Notes: generated by a model not told the origin, from the sequence alone. A DNA stretch of 64,000 nt from Sporocytophaga myxococcoides DSM 11118 (GCF_000426725.1 NZ_AUFX01000011.1:1-64000); one strand, 5' to 3'; numbered from the stretch's first letter, positions 18,095-28,107 are shown. A program made the numbers and translations.

Positions 18095-19297
18095 CTACTC
18101 TAACACAACTTTAAGATATTTTTCCATATTATCCATCTTTTCTATCATTTCATCCCTAGATTCAAATTTCATAATCATTGTACCAAGAGTGTGATTAGAT
18201 CCATTGAACCTGCTAACCTTATCTCCTTTTTTTATAAAAATACTTTCTTCCAGAATATTATCTCTTATCTCCTTGCTATACCAGATATCTTTAACAATTC
18301 CGTCTTCCAGTGCATGTAACATATAAGATGAATGAAAACCAGCAGCTTCAATCTGAGACAACGCAGAACAATCAATCCCCAAGGCAGAATCTACCGTGTA
18401 TTTAACCAGATCGACATTGGTAGAATACTTTATCACTTCAGGGATCAGATTCCCTCCGTTCCTAGGTCCTAATTCAAGAAAAGAAAAATCTCCGTTTTTA
18501 TCATAATGAAAATCAAAGTTCAAAGCTCCTTGTGTTATCTTCAATAAATCAAGTAGCCTTTGTGTCTCCCTATGAGCTTGTTCCAATGTTTTCTCTGTCA
18601 TGATGGAAGGGAAACTTTCTCCAATAGGCACAAATGGATTGCAAAGCTTGTCAAAATGCTCATTCGCCCAGCATCTGAATGCTAACTTGCCATTTACAAC
18701 AAAGCCATCTCCAGCAACCTGATATCCGTCCCTGACAAAAAACTCTTCAATAGCAACCTTCTTTTCTCTGCTAAAAGAAAGTGCGTAGTTGAATGACTCT
18801 TCTAGATGACTTTCATCAGATATTTTAGTAACTCCTTTGCTTCCTGAAGAATCTACAGGTTTTACAATAACTGGCTTTTTAATCTCTCTGAACCAACTTA
18901 ATGAATCTTCTAAGGAATAAAAGCTCCGTGACTTTGGTACATAAAAATTATGCTTGGATAAAAAATCCCTGAATAAATCCTTTCTGGCAAGTATCTTTAC
19001 TGATTCATATGGATTGGAAGGAAGTCCCATCTCATTTGCCACATAAGCCTGAGTTGGTGCCGCCGGATCTGAAGCATAAGCAACAATACCATCAACATTT
19101 CTTTCTTTAGCCAACTGCAAAACAGCATCAAAATCAGTCGTGCTGAGATTACAATATTCGTCTGCAAACTGATGTCCGGGATTATCAGGAAGATAATCGC
19201 ATGTAATTACATGATGCCCTTGAGATTTGGCATATATAATAGGTGGAATCTGAAATTTTGAACCACCCAGAAATAATATTCTTTTTGATTTTTTCAT
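18095..19297 (-). CDS. ATP-grasp ligase
   Basis: A 400-residue carboxylate-amine/thiol ligase of the ATP-grasp fold. The N-terminal pre-ATP-grasp Rossmann part is RILFLGGSKFQIPPIIYAKS, with ADEYCNLSTTD. The ATP-binding part has PVIVKPVDSSGSKGVTKI (about 141-158), EEFFVRDGYQVAGDGFV, and the metal-binding end FLELGPRNGGNLIPEV. It resembles the carbamoyl-phosphate-synthase-like/PurK group that includes L-amino-acid ligases. It forms an acyl phosphate and joins it to an amine. Its start overlaps the HlyD stop by 4 nt (ATGA), so it is the last gene of the exporter operon. A free peptide C-terminus such as the Gly-Gly of the nearby leader peptide is one possible acceptor (inference). Confidence 0.85.
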   Translation of the reverse strand: MKKSKRILFLGGSKFQIPPIIYAKSQGHHVITCDYLPDNPGHQFADEYCNLSTTDFDAVLQLAKERNVDGIVAYASDPAAPTQAYVANEMGLPSNPYESVKILARKDLFRDFLSKHNFYVPKSRSFYSLEDSLSWFREIKKPVIVKPVDSSGSKGVTKISDESHLEESFNYALSFSREKKVAIEEFFVRDGYQVAGDGFVVNGKLAFRCWANEHFDKLCNPFVPIGESFPSIMTEKTLEQAHRETQRLLDLLKITQGALNFDFHYDKNGDFSFLELGPRNGGNLIPEVIKYSTNVDLVKYTVDSALGIDCSALSQIEAAGFHSSYMLHALEDGIVKDIWYSKEIRDNILEESIFIKKGDKVSRFNGSNHTLGTMIMKFESRDEMIEKMDNMEKYLKVVLE

Positions 19298-20622
19298 GGC
19301 TTTTTTTGTAGTTCTTCGTCACCGATATATTCTTTTCTTCCGATAGATCTCATGTGATAGAATATTCTTTCTATAATGCTCATGTTTTCAGTAATGATTT
19401 CACCAAGACCTTTCATTTCATGCTTATATGGAATGTGCCTCTTATAAGTTGTGATAAGTGTATCAGGAAGATCAACATCTATCACATAGACATTATTCTT
19501 ATTAACCTTGGATATGTTGCTGACTTTTCCAAACAAGATACCGTATTCAGACATAGGATAACTATTCAGCTTAACTCTCACTTTCTGCCCTAATTTGACT
19601 TTACCGAATTTATTACCCTTTACCTGAAGCTTACCTAATATATCTTTGGAATCTGTTACTATGAATGCTACCTGATCACCTTTATTTACAAACTGATTGT
19701 TATTCCACACATCAAAAAATGTAACATTTCCATAAATAGGAGAAGTCATAAAAAACTCTTCTTTAAAGGCTTTCAATTCTGAAACCAGAATATTATAAGA
19801 GGCTTTTATGCCCACATTCAGTGATTCCTTCTGTTCTTTATCACTTAAAGTCAGTTCATTATTATTATAAGAAAGATGTTGAAGGTTTTGTCTGTTTTCA
19901 ATCAATGCCTGTCTATTGTTCTGAATATTTTTCCTGGTCTGAAGGAAATTAGTCTTGGAAGCATCAAAATCAAGTTTGGATATATGTCCTCTTTCATACA
20001 ATGATTGATCCTTTTTAAAATTATCCTCAGCAATTTGTAATTCCTGTTGAAGAACCATATCCTTTTCATCCAAAAGAATTGCCTTTCTTTCTAAAGTGCC
20101 CACCTGTTCAAGATTACTGGCGACAAGCCTTTTATTCTTTTCAAGTGTGTAAGTAAGATCATAGGCAAACAACTTACTGACAAAAGCATTGTAGGCATTC
20201 TGCACCTGACCCAGATTAGTAAGGTTAGGGATAGAATCCATTTTAGCCCTAATCTTAGTCGGATTATTCACAAGGTCTCCGAAGAATGGCATTAGCTTAT
20301 TCAACCTGACTACTTCATCAAAGGAAGCAGGGTTCTTTATATAGGCAATGATCTGATCTTTATAAACCTTATCATTATTGGCAACCAAAAGGTTAATCCT
20401 TCCGTTTGCTTTCGCTACCAATTCTGCCGGAGGAGTTTTAGTTGTAATATTAATAGGCCCATCAAGTATTTCTGGATACTTTATTATAAAGCTTAATGCA
20501 AGCAAAATACAGAACCATACAAACAACAATATGCTGCCCGTCCTCGCAATCCAGGGAGGCGTGCGGGCCATCATTTCATGTACAGCATCACTCCTTCTTA
20601 TATTATCTTCTATCTCTACCAT
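19294..20622 (-). CDS. HlyD-family membrane fusion protein
   Basis: A 442-residue periplasmic adaptor. One N-terminal transmembrane helix (about 28-48, TGSILLFVWFCILLALSFII) is followed by a biotinyl-lipoyl-like half motif (AELVAKANGRINLLVANNDK), a long alpha-helical hairpin (about 100-260), the return half (SPIYGNVTFFDVWNNNQFVN) and a beta-barrel (LGQKVRVKLNSYPMSEYG). It connects the inner-membrane C39 ABC transporter to TolC. It overlaps the transporter gene by one base (TGATG), so translation is coupled. Confidence 0.9.
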   Translation of the reverse strand: MVEIEDNIRRSDAVHEMMARTPPWIARTGSILLFVWFCILLALSFIIKYPEILDGPINITTKTPPAELVAKANGRINLLVANNDKVYKDQIIAYIKNPASFDEVVRLNKLMPFFGDLVNNPTKIRAKMDSIPNLTNLGQVQNAYNAFVSKLFAYDLTYTLEKNKRLVASNLEQVGTLERKAILLDEKDMVLQQELQIAEDNFKKDQSLYERGHISKLDFDASKTNFLQTRKNIQNNRQALIENRQNLQHLSYNNNELTLSDKEQKESLNVGIKASYNILVSELKAFKEEFFMTSPIYGNVTFFDVWNNNQFVNKGDQVAFIVTDSKDILGKLQVKGNKFGKVKLGQKVRVKLNSYPMSEYGILFGKVSNISKVNKNNVYVIDVDLPDTLITTYKRHIPYKHEMKGLGEIITENMSIIERIFYHMRSIGRKEYIGDEELQKKP

Positions 20623-22814
20623 CAGCTTGCAAGTTCCAATTGATTTTTAACCAGATTAAAATAAGCTCCTTTGCTTTTAATCAATGATTCATGATTGCCA
20701 ACTTCTACAATCTTTCCTTTCTCCAGCACAACTATCTGATCCGCATCCTTCACCGTACTGAGTCTGTGGGCCACAACAACCACCGTCTTACCTTTGAAGA
20801 ATTCATTAAGATTATTGATAATCACCCTCTCGTTATTGGCATCCAGAGAATTTGTCGCTTCATCCAGCAATAATATTTCAGGATTTTTATAAACGGCTCT
20901 GGCAAGCAATATTCTTTGCTTCTGTCCTTGACTTAAACCAACTCCACTGGCCCCTATCCTGGTATTATACTCTATCGGAAGCTCCTCTATAAAATCACGG
21001 ATATTAGCGGTAATTGTAGCTTCTTTCATCCTTTTCTTATCGATGATTTCTTCACCGACTGCAATATTTCTAGCTATAGTATCAGAGAAAATAAAGCTTT
21101 GCTGAGTCACACAGGCAAATTTCTTCCTCCAGGATTTAAAGCTGATGTTATTGATATTTGACTTGCCAAACTTAATAGACCCATCTGTTACTTTATAAGA
21201 TTTAAGCAATAGTGATAGCAAGGTTGTCTTGCCACTTCCACTGGTACCAACAATGGCAGTTACCTTATTATGAGGTATTCTTAGATTGATATCCTCCAAT
21301 ACCATTTTAGATCTCGGGCCTCCATATTGGAAGGATACGTTTTCAAATACTATATCCTGAACACGCTCCACCTCTGCTTCCAGCACAGATTCTTCCGTTT
21401 CTTCATTTGGCATCTCATGTATTTCGGACAGTCTGCTGATACTTAACTGAGCATTCTGAGTATCATGAACGAAACGAATAATATCAACAGTCATCCAGTT
21501 GAGCTGCCCGACAATATATTGAACAGCAAGCATCATACCCAGAGTCATTTCTCCCTGAATGACAAGCATAGCAGCATAAAAAGTCAGAAGGATATTTTTT
21601 ACTTCATACAAAATGGAAGAGCCTGTCTGCTCAATCTGACCAAGTCTTACACCATCAATGCCAAGCTTGAACTTTTTGGCCTGAATTTTTTCCCACTCCC
21701 ATCGTTTTTGCCTTTCACAATTCTGCAACTTGATTTCCTGCATACCAGTCACCAGTTCAATAGTATTGTTTTCACTAAGAACTGCCTGGTCGAAATTTCT
21801 GTAATCAAGTACTTTCCTTTTTGCAAGCAGTGAAAATATCCAGGTAAAATAAAGAAGACTTCCTACTGCAAAAATCAGAAAGAGACCAACACTATAATAG
21901 GCTAAAATACACCCGAAAATGACCATGCTCATCAACGAGAATGCGAAGTGAACCAATGTAGTTGTCAGGAACAGTTGAATCCTTTCATGGTCTTCAATTC
22001 GCTTAAGTATATCTCCCGGAGTTTTCCTGTCAAAATACGCTACAGGAAGTTTCATGAGCTTCACCAGAAAATCAGACAGGATGGTCACATTTACCTTGCT
22101 GATCATGTGAAATGAAATCCACCCTCTTACAAATTCACCTGACTTACTGCTCAGAAATAAAACTATCTGAGCAATTAATACCACATACACAAAGTCGACA
22201 TCCTGATTGTTGATACCCACATCAACCATTGATTGTGTAAGAAAGGGCAATAACAAAGAAATAACTGTAGCTACCGTCAGACTTAATATGAGGTGGAAAT
22301 AATATTTTTTATATGGTCTGAGATACTTAAGATAATGTCTAATACCAGATTTTTTAGTTTCAACATTATCTTCATCTTCATAAAATGCAGGAGTCGGCTC
22401 AAGCATTAAGGCAAAGCCTTCAGGAGTTTCATTAGCTTTGGGGATAATCCAGGCTTTCTTAAACTCTTCAGGAGTATATGTAATTAAACCTATTGCAGGA
22501 TCAGCTACATATAATTTATTCTTTGTAACCTTATAAAGAATCAGAAAGTGTTTTTCTCTCCAGTAGAGTATACAAGGAAGAGGAGCCTCATTGGCAAGGA
22601 CATCATAAGAAAGTCTTACTGCAAGGGTATGAAAGCCTAAATTTTCAGCACCATCACTGATTCCGAGAAGAGACACTCCATCTCTTCCTACATAACACTT
22701 TTCTCTGATCTTTTCAATGGCAAGAGATTTACCATAATACTTAGCAATCATTCTAAGGCACGTAGCCCCACAATCCATCTGATCAAGCTGAAAATAGAAT
22801 GGAAACTTCTTCAT
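20622..22814 (-). CDS. Peptidase-containing ABC transporter (C39 bacteriocin-type exporter)
   Basis: A 730-residue transporter that cuts a leader after a double glycine while exporting the product. The C39 peptidase domain has the oxyanion Gln Q9, the catalytic Cys C15 (MDCGATC), H89 (EKHFLIL) and D105 (VADPAIG), so it appears active. Six transmembrane helices span about 165-440. The nucleotide-binding domain has Walker A VGTSGSGKTTLL, signature LSQGQKQRILLARA, Walker B ILLLDEATNSLD and the H-loop VVAHRLSTV. Its natural substrate is predicted to be the Gly-Gly peptide at 17015-17188. It is the second gene of the operon GT2-C39 ABC-HlyD-ATP-grasp. Confidence 0.95.
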   Translation of the reverse strand: MKKFPFYFQLDQMDCGATCLRMIAKYYGKSLAIEKIREKCYVGRDGVSLLGISDGAENLGFHTLAVRLSYDVLANEAPLPCILYWREKHFLILYKVTKNKLYVADPAIGLITYTPEEFKKAWIIPKANETPEGFALMLEPTPAFYEDEDNVETKKSGIRHYLKYLRPYKKYYFHLILSLTVATVISLLLPFLTQSMVDVGINNQDVDFVYVVLIAQIVLFLSSKSGEFVRGWISFHMISKVNVTILSDFLVKLMKLPVAYFDRKTPGDILKRIEDHERIQLFLTTTLVHFAFSLMSMVIFGCILAYYSVGLFLIFAVGSLLYFTWIFSLLAKRKVLDYRNFDQAVLSENNTIELVTGMQEIKLQNCERQKRWEWEKIQAKKFKLGIDGVRLGQIEQTGSSILYEVKNILLTFYAAMLVIQGEMTLGMMLAVQYIVGQLNWMTVDIIRFVHDTQNAQLSISRLSEIHEMPNEETEESVLEAEVERVQDIVFENVSFQYGGPRSKMVLEDINLRIPHNKVTAIVGTSGSGKTTLLSLLLKSYKVTDGSIKFGKSNINNISFKSWRKKFACVTQQSFIFSDTIARNIAVGEEIIDKKRMKEATITANIRDFIEELPIEYNTRIGASGVGLSQGQKQRILLARAVYKNPEILLLDEATNSLDANNERVIINNLNEFFKGKTVVVVAHRLSTVKDADQIVVLEKGKIVEVGNHESLIKSKGAYFNLVKNQLELAS

Positions 22815-22823
22815 GCGCAGTAT

Positions 22824-23879
22824 CTATGATATATTTACCAAAGTTTCAAAATTGTAAGTAACAATGCCTTTTCCGAACGATTCCGAATTCACCACAAGGC
22901 TTTTGTCCTTTTTATTCTGAGTTAACTTATCGTTGTTTACAATAAATGAATAATTCTTGGCTACATTCTGAAGAAAACGAACATCATCAATCTTATAAAA
23001 ATCTCCGTCCTTATTACCGATTTCAGTTAGCTTTCCGTTGTCTGATTTCTTATAACTCTTACTATCATTTAACCTGACATTTTCTCCATCTTCAGACCAT
23101 GTCCCCTTTTCAAGAGAACCTTCCAATAAAGTTGCTGGTAAATGTGTTTCTACTAATTCAGGTACTATCTTGCATTTTTCAAAAGAGTGATCTTTAAATA
23201 AAAATAGTAATTCTGAAGAATCGTATGAAAGGTATTTATTGTAAAATCTATCTATATTTTTAAGAAAATACTCATTTTCAATTCTCTCTTCATCAGCATG
23301 GCTAATGGCTTTGAGTAAATTAGTATTTCTTATTACATATTCTTTCCTTCCCAGATTCGACAATCTTTCATACAGGTCAATTGTTTCGGAACCATAACTT
23401 TTCATAGTTTCATCCATTCCTCCAATTTCTAAATAATCCTTCTTTTTACAGGCAAAACGACCAAAAGCATTTCTTAAAAAGTAATATCTCTTTTTGGTAT
23501 CAGCTACCACATAAACATCAATATTATTGGAAAATACCTCATTGAGATATGCAGCATATCCTGTTCCGGTATAATTGTCTGCATCGACATTAGATATAAT
23601 TTCTCCTGTAGCAAGCTTAAATAATAAATTTCTTGAATGCGTCCTATCAAAGAAAACCGGTTCTTCTGTTCGATAATATTTAAGAACTCCACTTTTTAAG
23701 TGAGTGCCCATATTGCCCTTTACCCATTCCTCTAAACCATCAGAAGAATTATAATCCAGCAGCACGAACTCTACTTCAGGATAATCCTTATTATTTTCAA
23801 TATTTGCAGGAAGGGTCTGCATAATGTGATGAAGTCTGTTCATGCAAACCGTACAAATAGAGATTTTTAATAGACCCAT
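22824..23879 (-). CDS. GT2-type glycosyltransferase, short paralogue A
   Basis: A 351-residue GT-A glycosyltransferase. It starts KISICTVCMNRLHHIMQTLP, with VEFVLLDYNSSDGLEEWV, then HSRNLLFKLATGEIISNVDA including the metal-binding D-A-D, and an acceptor-side segment RKEYVIRN. The last ~100 residues are a separate variable region rich in Lys/Asp. It is a clear paralogue of the gene at 25049, sharing the CTVCMNRLHH start, the DYxSSDGL motif and the FGKG-x-V-x-x-NF end. First gene of the exporter operon, divergent from the first SpaB_C-like gene with the shared dyad between them. Confidence 0.82.
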   Translation of the reverse strand: MGLLKISICTVCMNRLHHIMQTLPANIENNKDYPEVEFVLLDYNSSDGLEEWVKGNMGTHLKSGVLKYYRTEEPVFFDRTHSRNLLFKLATGEIISNVDADNYTGTGYAAYLNEVFSNNIDVYVVADTKKRYYFLRNAFGRFACKKKDYLEIGGMDETMKSYGSETIDLYERLSNLGRKEYVIRNTNLLKAISHADEERIENEYFLKNIDRFYNKYLSYDSSELLFLFKDHSFEKCKIVPELVETHLPATLLEGSLEKGTWSEDGENVRLNDSKSYKKSDNGKLTEIGNKDGDFYKIDDVRFLQNVAKNYSFIVNNDKLTQNKKDKSLVVNSESFGKGIVTYNFETLVNIS

Positions 23880-23895
23880 TGAATTTATTTTTCTA

Positions 23896-23969
23896 TAAAA
23901 ATAGGTCTCACATTTTTTATTGATTGTAACAAAAGATACAAACCGCCAAAAAATATATACCTAATTTGA
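23896..23969. promoter_or_regulatory. Divergent promoter pair sharing one dyad operator
   Basis: The dyad TGTAAC-AAAA-GATACA lies at 23925-23940. To the left, 21 nt separate it from TATTTTTA (minus strand, 23903-23896), reading toward the exporter operon. To the right, 21 nt separate it from TAATTTGA (23962-23969), reading toward the SpaB_C-like gene at 24021. Both -7 boxes resemble TAnnTTTG, and the identical spacing supports a real bidirectional control site. Confidence 0.65.
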
Positions 23970-24020
23970 ATCATTAATTTTCTGCAAACAGATCAAATAC
24001 ACATTTTTAAAACCGTTAAA

Positions 24021-25010
24021 ATGAAAACATTGCGCAACCCTTGGATCTCTATTTCTCTCTATCATAATGAAATAGAAAAAATCATTCATGATGTAGTTCT
24101 GCCAATCAAAGATGAATTATATGATAAGGAGCTGACCAGCAAAGTAATTTTCAACCGTAGTTTTGATCGCGGAGAAAATGTGATCATAATGTGTGAGATC
24201 AATGAGGAAAACAACAGAGATTTGATAAAATCTATTGCCAGACATAAGGCTACGGAGTTTTTTAAAAACAATCCTGCTCCGGCAAAAAAAATTGAACTAC
24301 CTGTCAACGACTGGTTTTTACCATACCCAAATAATCATATACATATCAATGATTATTTTTTATTCGACATTATGGAAACTGGTGGACTGCAAGCTTCCAC
24401 TCACGCAGAAGAATTGCTGTCAGAATCCTCCTCTACAATACTTGATTTTATTGAAGCTACAGACGATGGATGGAACATAGACACTGCTATTGGCCTTGGT
24501 ATTCAACTTCATGTAGTCCTCTTCCTCGCTTTTGACAAAAACCTAGAAAATGTATCTAACTTCTATGAATCATTTTTTAACAACATTTTAAAAGTAACAC
24601 AAGGAGGCCAGGATCAGGAAAAATTCAAAAATGAACTATTGGAAGGCTTGCAATCAACCTTTAGTGAACAAAAAGAAAATCTAAGAGATTACGTATGCTA
24701 TATCACTTCTACCATACTTGATAATGATGAATTTGAAGACGAATGGCTTAACGACTGGTATAATCTGTGTGGTAAAATAAACAATAAAGTTAATTCACTT
24801 CAAAATACTGGTGAATTCATTGCTCCTGAAGACTTCCAATTTAATGAAAATTTAGGTACCAGCGAAGAAGATCAGCAAAAGTGGCTGGTAATTCAATATT
24901 ACCTTAGGTCCATTAATTCGCAGTTGGGAATTTTGAATGCATATGAACTTAATTTGATTTACACAATCAAAGAATGCATTGCGCTAATAGCTGAGGAAGC
25001 CAACACCTAA
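24021..25010 (+). CDS. Stand-alone SpaB_C/TIGR03891-like protein 1
   Basis: A 329-residue soluble protein. The N-terminus (NPWISISLYHNEIEKIIHDV, VLPIKDEL, then VIFNRSF with a strand NVIIMCEI) follows the pattern of the C-terminal elimination domain of lantibiotic dehydratases and split thiopeptide LanBs (W-x-S-x-x-L, then F-x-R-Y and a strand). The C-terminus INSQLGILNAYELNLIYTIK matches the closing H/N-R-L-x-G-I-x-x-x-x-E helix of that domain, with Gln in place of the usual Arg. In the family this domain removes glutamate from glutamylated Ser/Thr to make dehydroamino acids. No glutamylating partner is seen here, so the actual reaction is unknown. It overlaps by one base an upstream ATG of the next gene. 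Confidence 0.65.
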   Translation: MKTLRNPWISISLYHNEIEKIIHDVVLPIKDELYDKELTSKVIFNRSFDRGENVIIMCEINEENNRDLIKSIARHKATEFFKNNPAPAKKIELPVNDWFLPYPNNHIHINDYFLFDIMETGGLQASTHAEELLSESSSTILDFIEATDDGWNIDTAIGLGIQLHVVLFLAFDKNLENVSNFYESFFNNILKVTQGGQDQEKFKNELLEGLQSTFSEQKENLRDYVCYITSTILDNDEFEDEWLNDWYNLCGKINNKVNSLQNTGEFIAPEDFQFNENLGTSEEDQQKWLVIQYYLRSINSQLGILNAYELNLIYTIKECIALIAEEANT

Positions 25011-25048
25011 TGCCCTTTAATGAAGTAAAGATCCAGGTTAATCTAATA

Positions 25049-26101
25049 ATGAAACATAAAATATCATTTTGCACTGTCTGTATGAACAGACTGCATCACT
25101 TAAAACAAACCCTTCCTCAAAATATAAAGAACAATTTGTCGTATGGCAAACTGGAATTTATAGTAATGGATTACAGCTCTTCTGACGGACTTTCTAAATG
25201 GATAATGTCAGAAATGTCAGAATACATTGAGAATGGAATTTTAGTGTATTATCGCTATGATGAAGCAGACTATTTTGACAGAAGCCATTCCAGGAATCTC
25301 ATGTTCAAGTTGGCAAGCGGTGACATCATTTGTAATACGGATGCTGATAATTACTTGGGTAAAGGATTTGCCGAATATATCGCCCAAAGATTTGAGGAAC
25401 AGGAAAATTTTTTTTTGGTACCTGATACAAAAAGAAAATATTATTATCTCAGAGATGCATTAGGCAGATTTTGCGCATCAAAAGAAGACTTCATGGCTGT
25501 CTCTGGATATGATGAAAGAATGAGCGGATATGGATTTGAAGATGATGATCTTTATGACAGGCTTATCAACAATGGTAAGCAAGAAGTCATCATAATGGAT
25601 TTAAACTATCTGCATGCCATAAAGCATGGAAATGAAAACAGGGTTGAGAATGAATTCTACACCAATTATTTCCATAAAATATACATTAACTATGAAACAC
25701 ATGAGAAATCAAATGTTTTAGTATTGTATAAAAATGGTACTGCACACAAAGGTATTCTATCACCCAATACCAGTACTCCTGCACCTGCAGTCCTTGCTAA
25801 CAATCAATGGGAATCTGCTCAATGGAAAAAAGAAGGTGACAAAATAGTTGTAAAATCAAAAGAAACTGAAGCCGAATACCCATACGCAGAGCAGGATGAT
25901 TGCTTAAATCATAATAATTCCATTTATTACAACATCACTAATGAGCAATTTCTTGCTAAGCTTTCTTATGACCTTCCACTTATCACGAATTACGGGCATT
26001 TCCTTTCTAACAAAGAAAAAAGAGCTGGAGTAAATAAAAATGGGTTTGGAAAAGGTACTGTATACAAGAATTTTTCAACAGTAAAAACAATCGTTTCCTA
26101 G
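25049..26101 (+). CDS. GT2-type glycosyltransferase, short paralogue B
   Basis: A 350-residue paralogue of the gene at 22824. It has KISFCTVCMNRLHHLKQTLP, LEFIVMDYSSSDGLSKWI, HSRNLMFKLASGDIICNTDA with the D-A-D motif, and a C-terminus GFGKGTVYKNFSTV. The frame is also open from an ATG at 25010 that overlaps the preceding stop. The paralogue begins at the KIS motif, so I start at the ATG at 25049. It is in an operon with the SpaB_C-like protein 1 before it and the GT2-DUF1919 fusion 1 behind it (gap 11 nt). Confidence 0.82.
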   Translation: MKHKISFCTVCMNRLHHLKQTLPQNIKNNLSYGKLEFIVMDYSSSDGLSKWIMSEMSEYIENGILVYYRYDEADYFDRSHSRNLMFKLASGDIICNTDADNYLGKGFAEYIAQRFEEQENFFLVPDTKRKYYYLRDALGRFCASKEDFMAVSGYDERMSGYGFEDDDLYDRLINNGKQEVIIMDLNYLHAIKHGNENRVENEFYTNYFHKIYINYETHEKSNVLVLYKNGTAHKGILSPNTSTPAPAVLANNQWESAQWKKEGDKIVVKSKETEAEYPYAEQDDCLNHNNSIYYNITNEQFLAKLSYDLPLITNYGHFLSNKEKRAGVNKNGFGKGTVYKNFSTVKTIVS

Positions 26102-26112
26102 ACAGTACGAAA

Positions 26113-28107
26113 ATGATTCAAAGCTATCCTTTGAAATTCAGTGTTGCAATGACGACTTATAACCATGAGCAATACATTGCGAAAGCCCTTGACAGCATTA
26201 TATCTCAGAATCATGACTACAAATATGAAATTGTAGTAAGTGACGATTGCAGCACAGACAATACAAGAGAAATAATTAAAAGTTATCATAAGAAATACCC
26301 TGAAATTATAAGGCCGATATTAAATGAAAAAAATATCGGAGTTTCGAAAAACTGTCTACGTAATTTCAGATCCTGTACAGGTGAATACATTGCCACTCTT
26401 GATGGAGATGACTATTGGACAGACCCTGATAAAATCAAAAAACAAATTACCTTTCTTGACGAGAATCCACAATACGTAATTTCTTGTCACAGATACAAAA
26501 GATTTTATATAGATACTCAGAAATACGAGGAAGATCTTCATCCAGAGCTTTTTGCTGATAAACCAGAAGGATTTGAATTTGGTCAGGAAAATTATTTTGA
26601 AAAATGGCTGACACAAACTCTGACCATTGTTTTCAGAAACAGTGCTATGCAGGATACACCTCATTTCGAGAAGAATAGATACTGTTGGGATACCCAGATT
26701 TTCTGGACATTGCTAAACAAAGGAAAAGGTTATGTACATAATTTCTTTGGTGGCGTCTATCTTATTCATTCCGGTGGTGTATGGAGCAAACATATAGATC
26801 AGCAAAAATACTCACTGAACTACCTTAGCATTGAAGAGCTCTACAGAGACTTTCACGAAAACATCCATCTAAAAAGAATTTATAATCTTTATAGAAAAAA
26901 TTTACCCTGGATTAAAAGTGAATTCAGAAAACCATTAAACCCGGAAACTCTAACCAATAAAAAATTTACCATAGTTTGTGATGACAATTGGGGTGAAGAA
27001 TTATACAAGGCCTTTGATCTTCCACAGCTCTCCCCTTTCATTGGAATACGTATTTATAATAAGGATTTCGTTAAACTTTCAGAAAAGTTTAACTATTACA
27101 TCAATCTTGAAATTAAATTCATCAATTCATCAGAAAGCAATAATATCAATGACTTCAGACATACATATGGAGTTCAATACCCAATTGGAAAACTTGATGA
27201 TATTGAAATCCATTTTACCAAATTCAGATCAGGACAAGATGCGTTAAAATCCTGGGAAGAAGGAAAAAGCAAAATTGTATGGGATAATATCTATTTCAAG
27301 ATGGATGCATCATATGAAGATGAAAACATTAATGAAATAAATGACTTTCAGAATATATCGGCTAAAAATAAAGTTTGCTTTTTAAAATATCACGACAAGA
27401 ATAAGCTTAAAGAACTTAAAAATAAAGATAATCTCATCCTCATGGATTTCTGGAATCCTGAGAGTGACATATTCTTTCCATATTCACTGAGTACCTTTGA
27501 CCTAATTAACTGGCTAAATACAGGGAAAGCACAATATTATCAGAGCCAGTCAGGTTTAACCAAAATATTCTCTCCAGTCAGAAAGAGGTTCTTTTATTTC
27601 ACTGAATTTAATAGTGATATTGCTGACCTTTTGGATGCTGATTTATACTCTAATGCATACAAAATAAAAACTGACACAGACAATGAAATTATCAATATTT
27701 CTTACAACAAAGATAACGATGAATATTTCCGCCTGTCATTACAAGAACCACAGCATCCGTTAAGTCTTGATTTATATGTTGATCTTTCTCAAAAAGAAAA
27801 CAGACATATTATGATCTTAATGAGTGGGAACAAAGCAGCTAGTTTGACAATGGATATCGTTGCCAGAGATGAAAACGAAAATGATTTTTCAATCAAAAGT
27901 CTAACTAAAGCTTTTATAGAACAGGAGTATCAGTGGCTTCACTTTGATTTTACCTCTCTCCCAGAAGATCAAAACTTCAACTTCCTCATGTCAAGAATAA
28001 AATCATTTTGCTTTTATATCAATGAAGGAGAAAAGGCTCAGGGAGAAATAAATCTGTTGGCTTTCTTCGCAGGATCTATTAATAAATTCAAGGAATTAAT
28101 CGACTGA
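26113..28107 (+). CDS. GT2-DUF1919-CBM-like fusion glycosyltransferase 1
   Basis: A 664-residue three-part protein. Residues 1-230 are a GT2 domain: KFSVAMTTYNHEQYIAKALD, VVSDDCSTDNT and the metal site LDGDDYW near residue 96. Residues ~283-422 match DUF1919, a domain of exopolysaccharide loci: FTIVCDDNWGEELYKAF, then SPFIGIRIYNKDFVKL, YPIGKLDDIEIHF and NKVCFL. The last ~120 residues (SRIKSFCFYINEGEKAQGEI) look like a beta-sandwich carbohydrate-binding module. The set suggests a glycosyltransferase with its own sugar-binding part. It ends 19 nt before the stop of the convergent SpaB_C-like gene 2. Two close paralogues follow. Confidence 0.82.
   Translation: MIQSYPLKFSVAMTTYNHEQYIAKALDSIISQNHDYKYEIVVSDDCSTDNTREIIKSYHKKYPEIIRPILNEKNIGVSKNCLRNFRSCTGEYIATLDGDDYWTDPDKIKKQITFLDENPQYVISCHRYKRFYIDTQKYEEDLHPELFADKPEGFEFGQENYFEKWLTQTLTIVFRNSAMQDTPHFEKNRYCWDTQIFWTLLNKGKGYVHNFFGGVYLIHSGGVWSKHIDQQKYSLNYLSIEELYRDFHENIHLKRIYNLYRKNLPWIKSEFRKPLNPETLTNKKFTIVCDDNWGEELYKAFDLPQLSPFIGIRIYNKDFVKLSEKFNYYINLEIKFINSSESNNINDFRHTYGVQYPIGKLDDIEIHFTKFRSGQDALKSWEEGKSKIVWDNIYFKMDASYEDENINEINDFQNISAKNKVCFLKYHDKNKLKELKNKDNLILMDFWNPESDIFFPYSLSTFDLINWLNTGKAQYYQSQSGLTKIFSPVRKRFFYFTEFNSDIADLLDADLYSNAYKIKTDTDNEIINISYNKDNDEYFRLSLQEPQHPLSLDLYVDLSQKENRHIMILMSGNKAASLTMDIVARDENENDFSIKSLTKAFIEQEYQWLHFDFTSLPEDQNFNFLMSRIKSFCFYINEGEKAQGEINLLAFFAGSINKFKELID

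Noticed and set aside
18095-19297. Graspetide (microviridin-type) macrocyclase
   Set aside because: The ATP-grasp protein resembles the CPS/L-amino-acid-ligase group, and the peptide has no TxKxPSD-like core.
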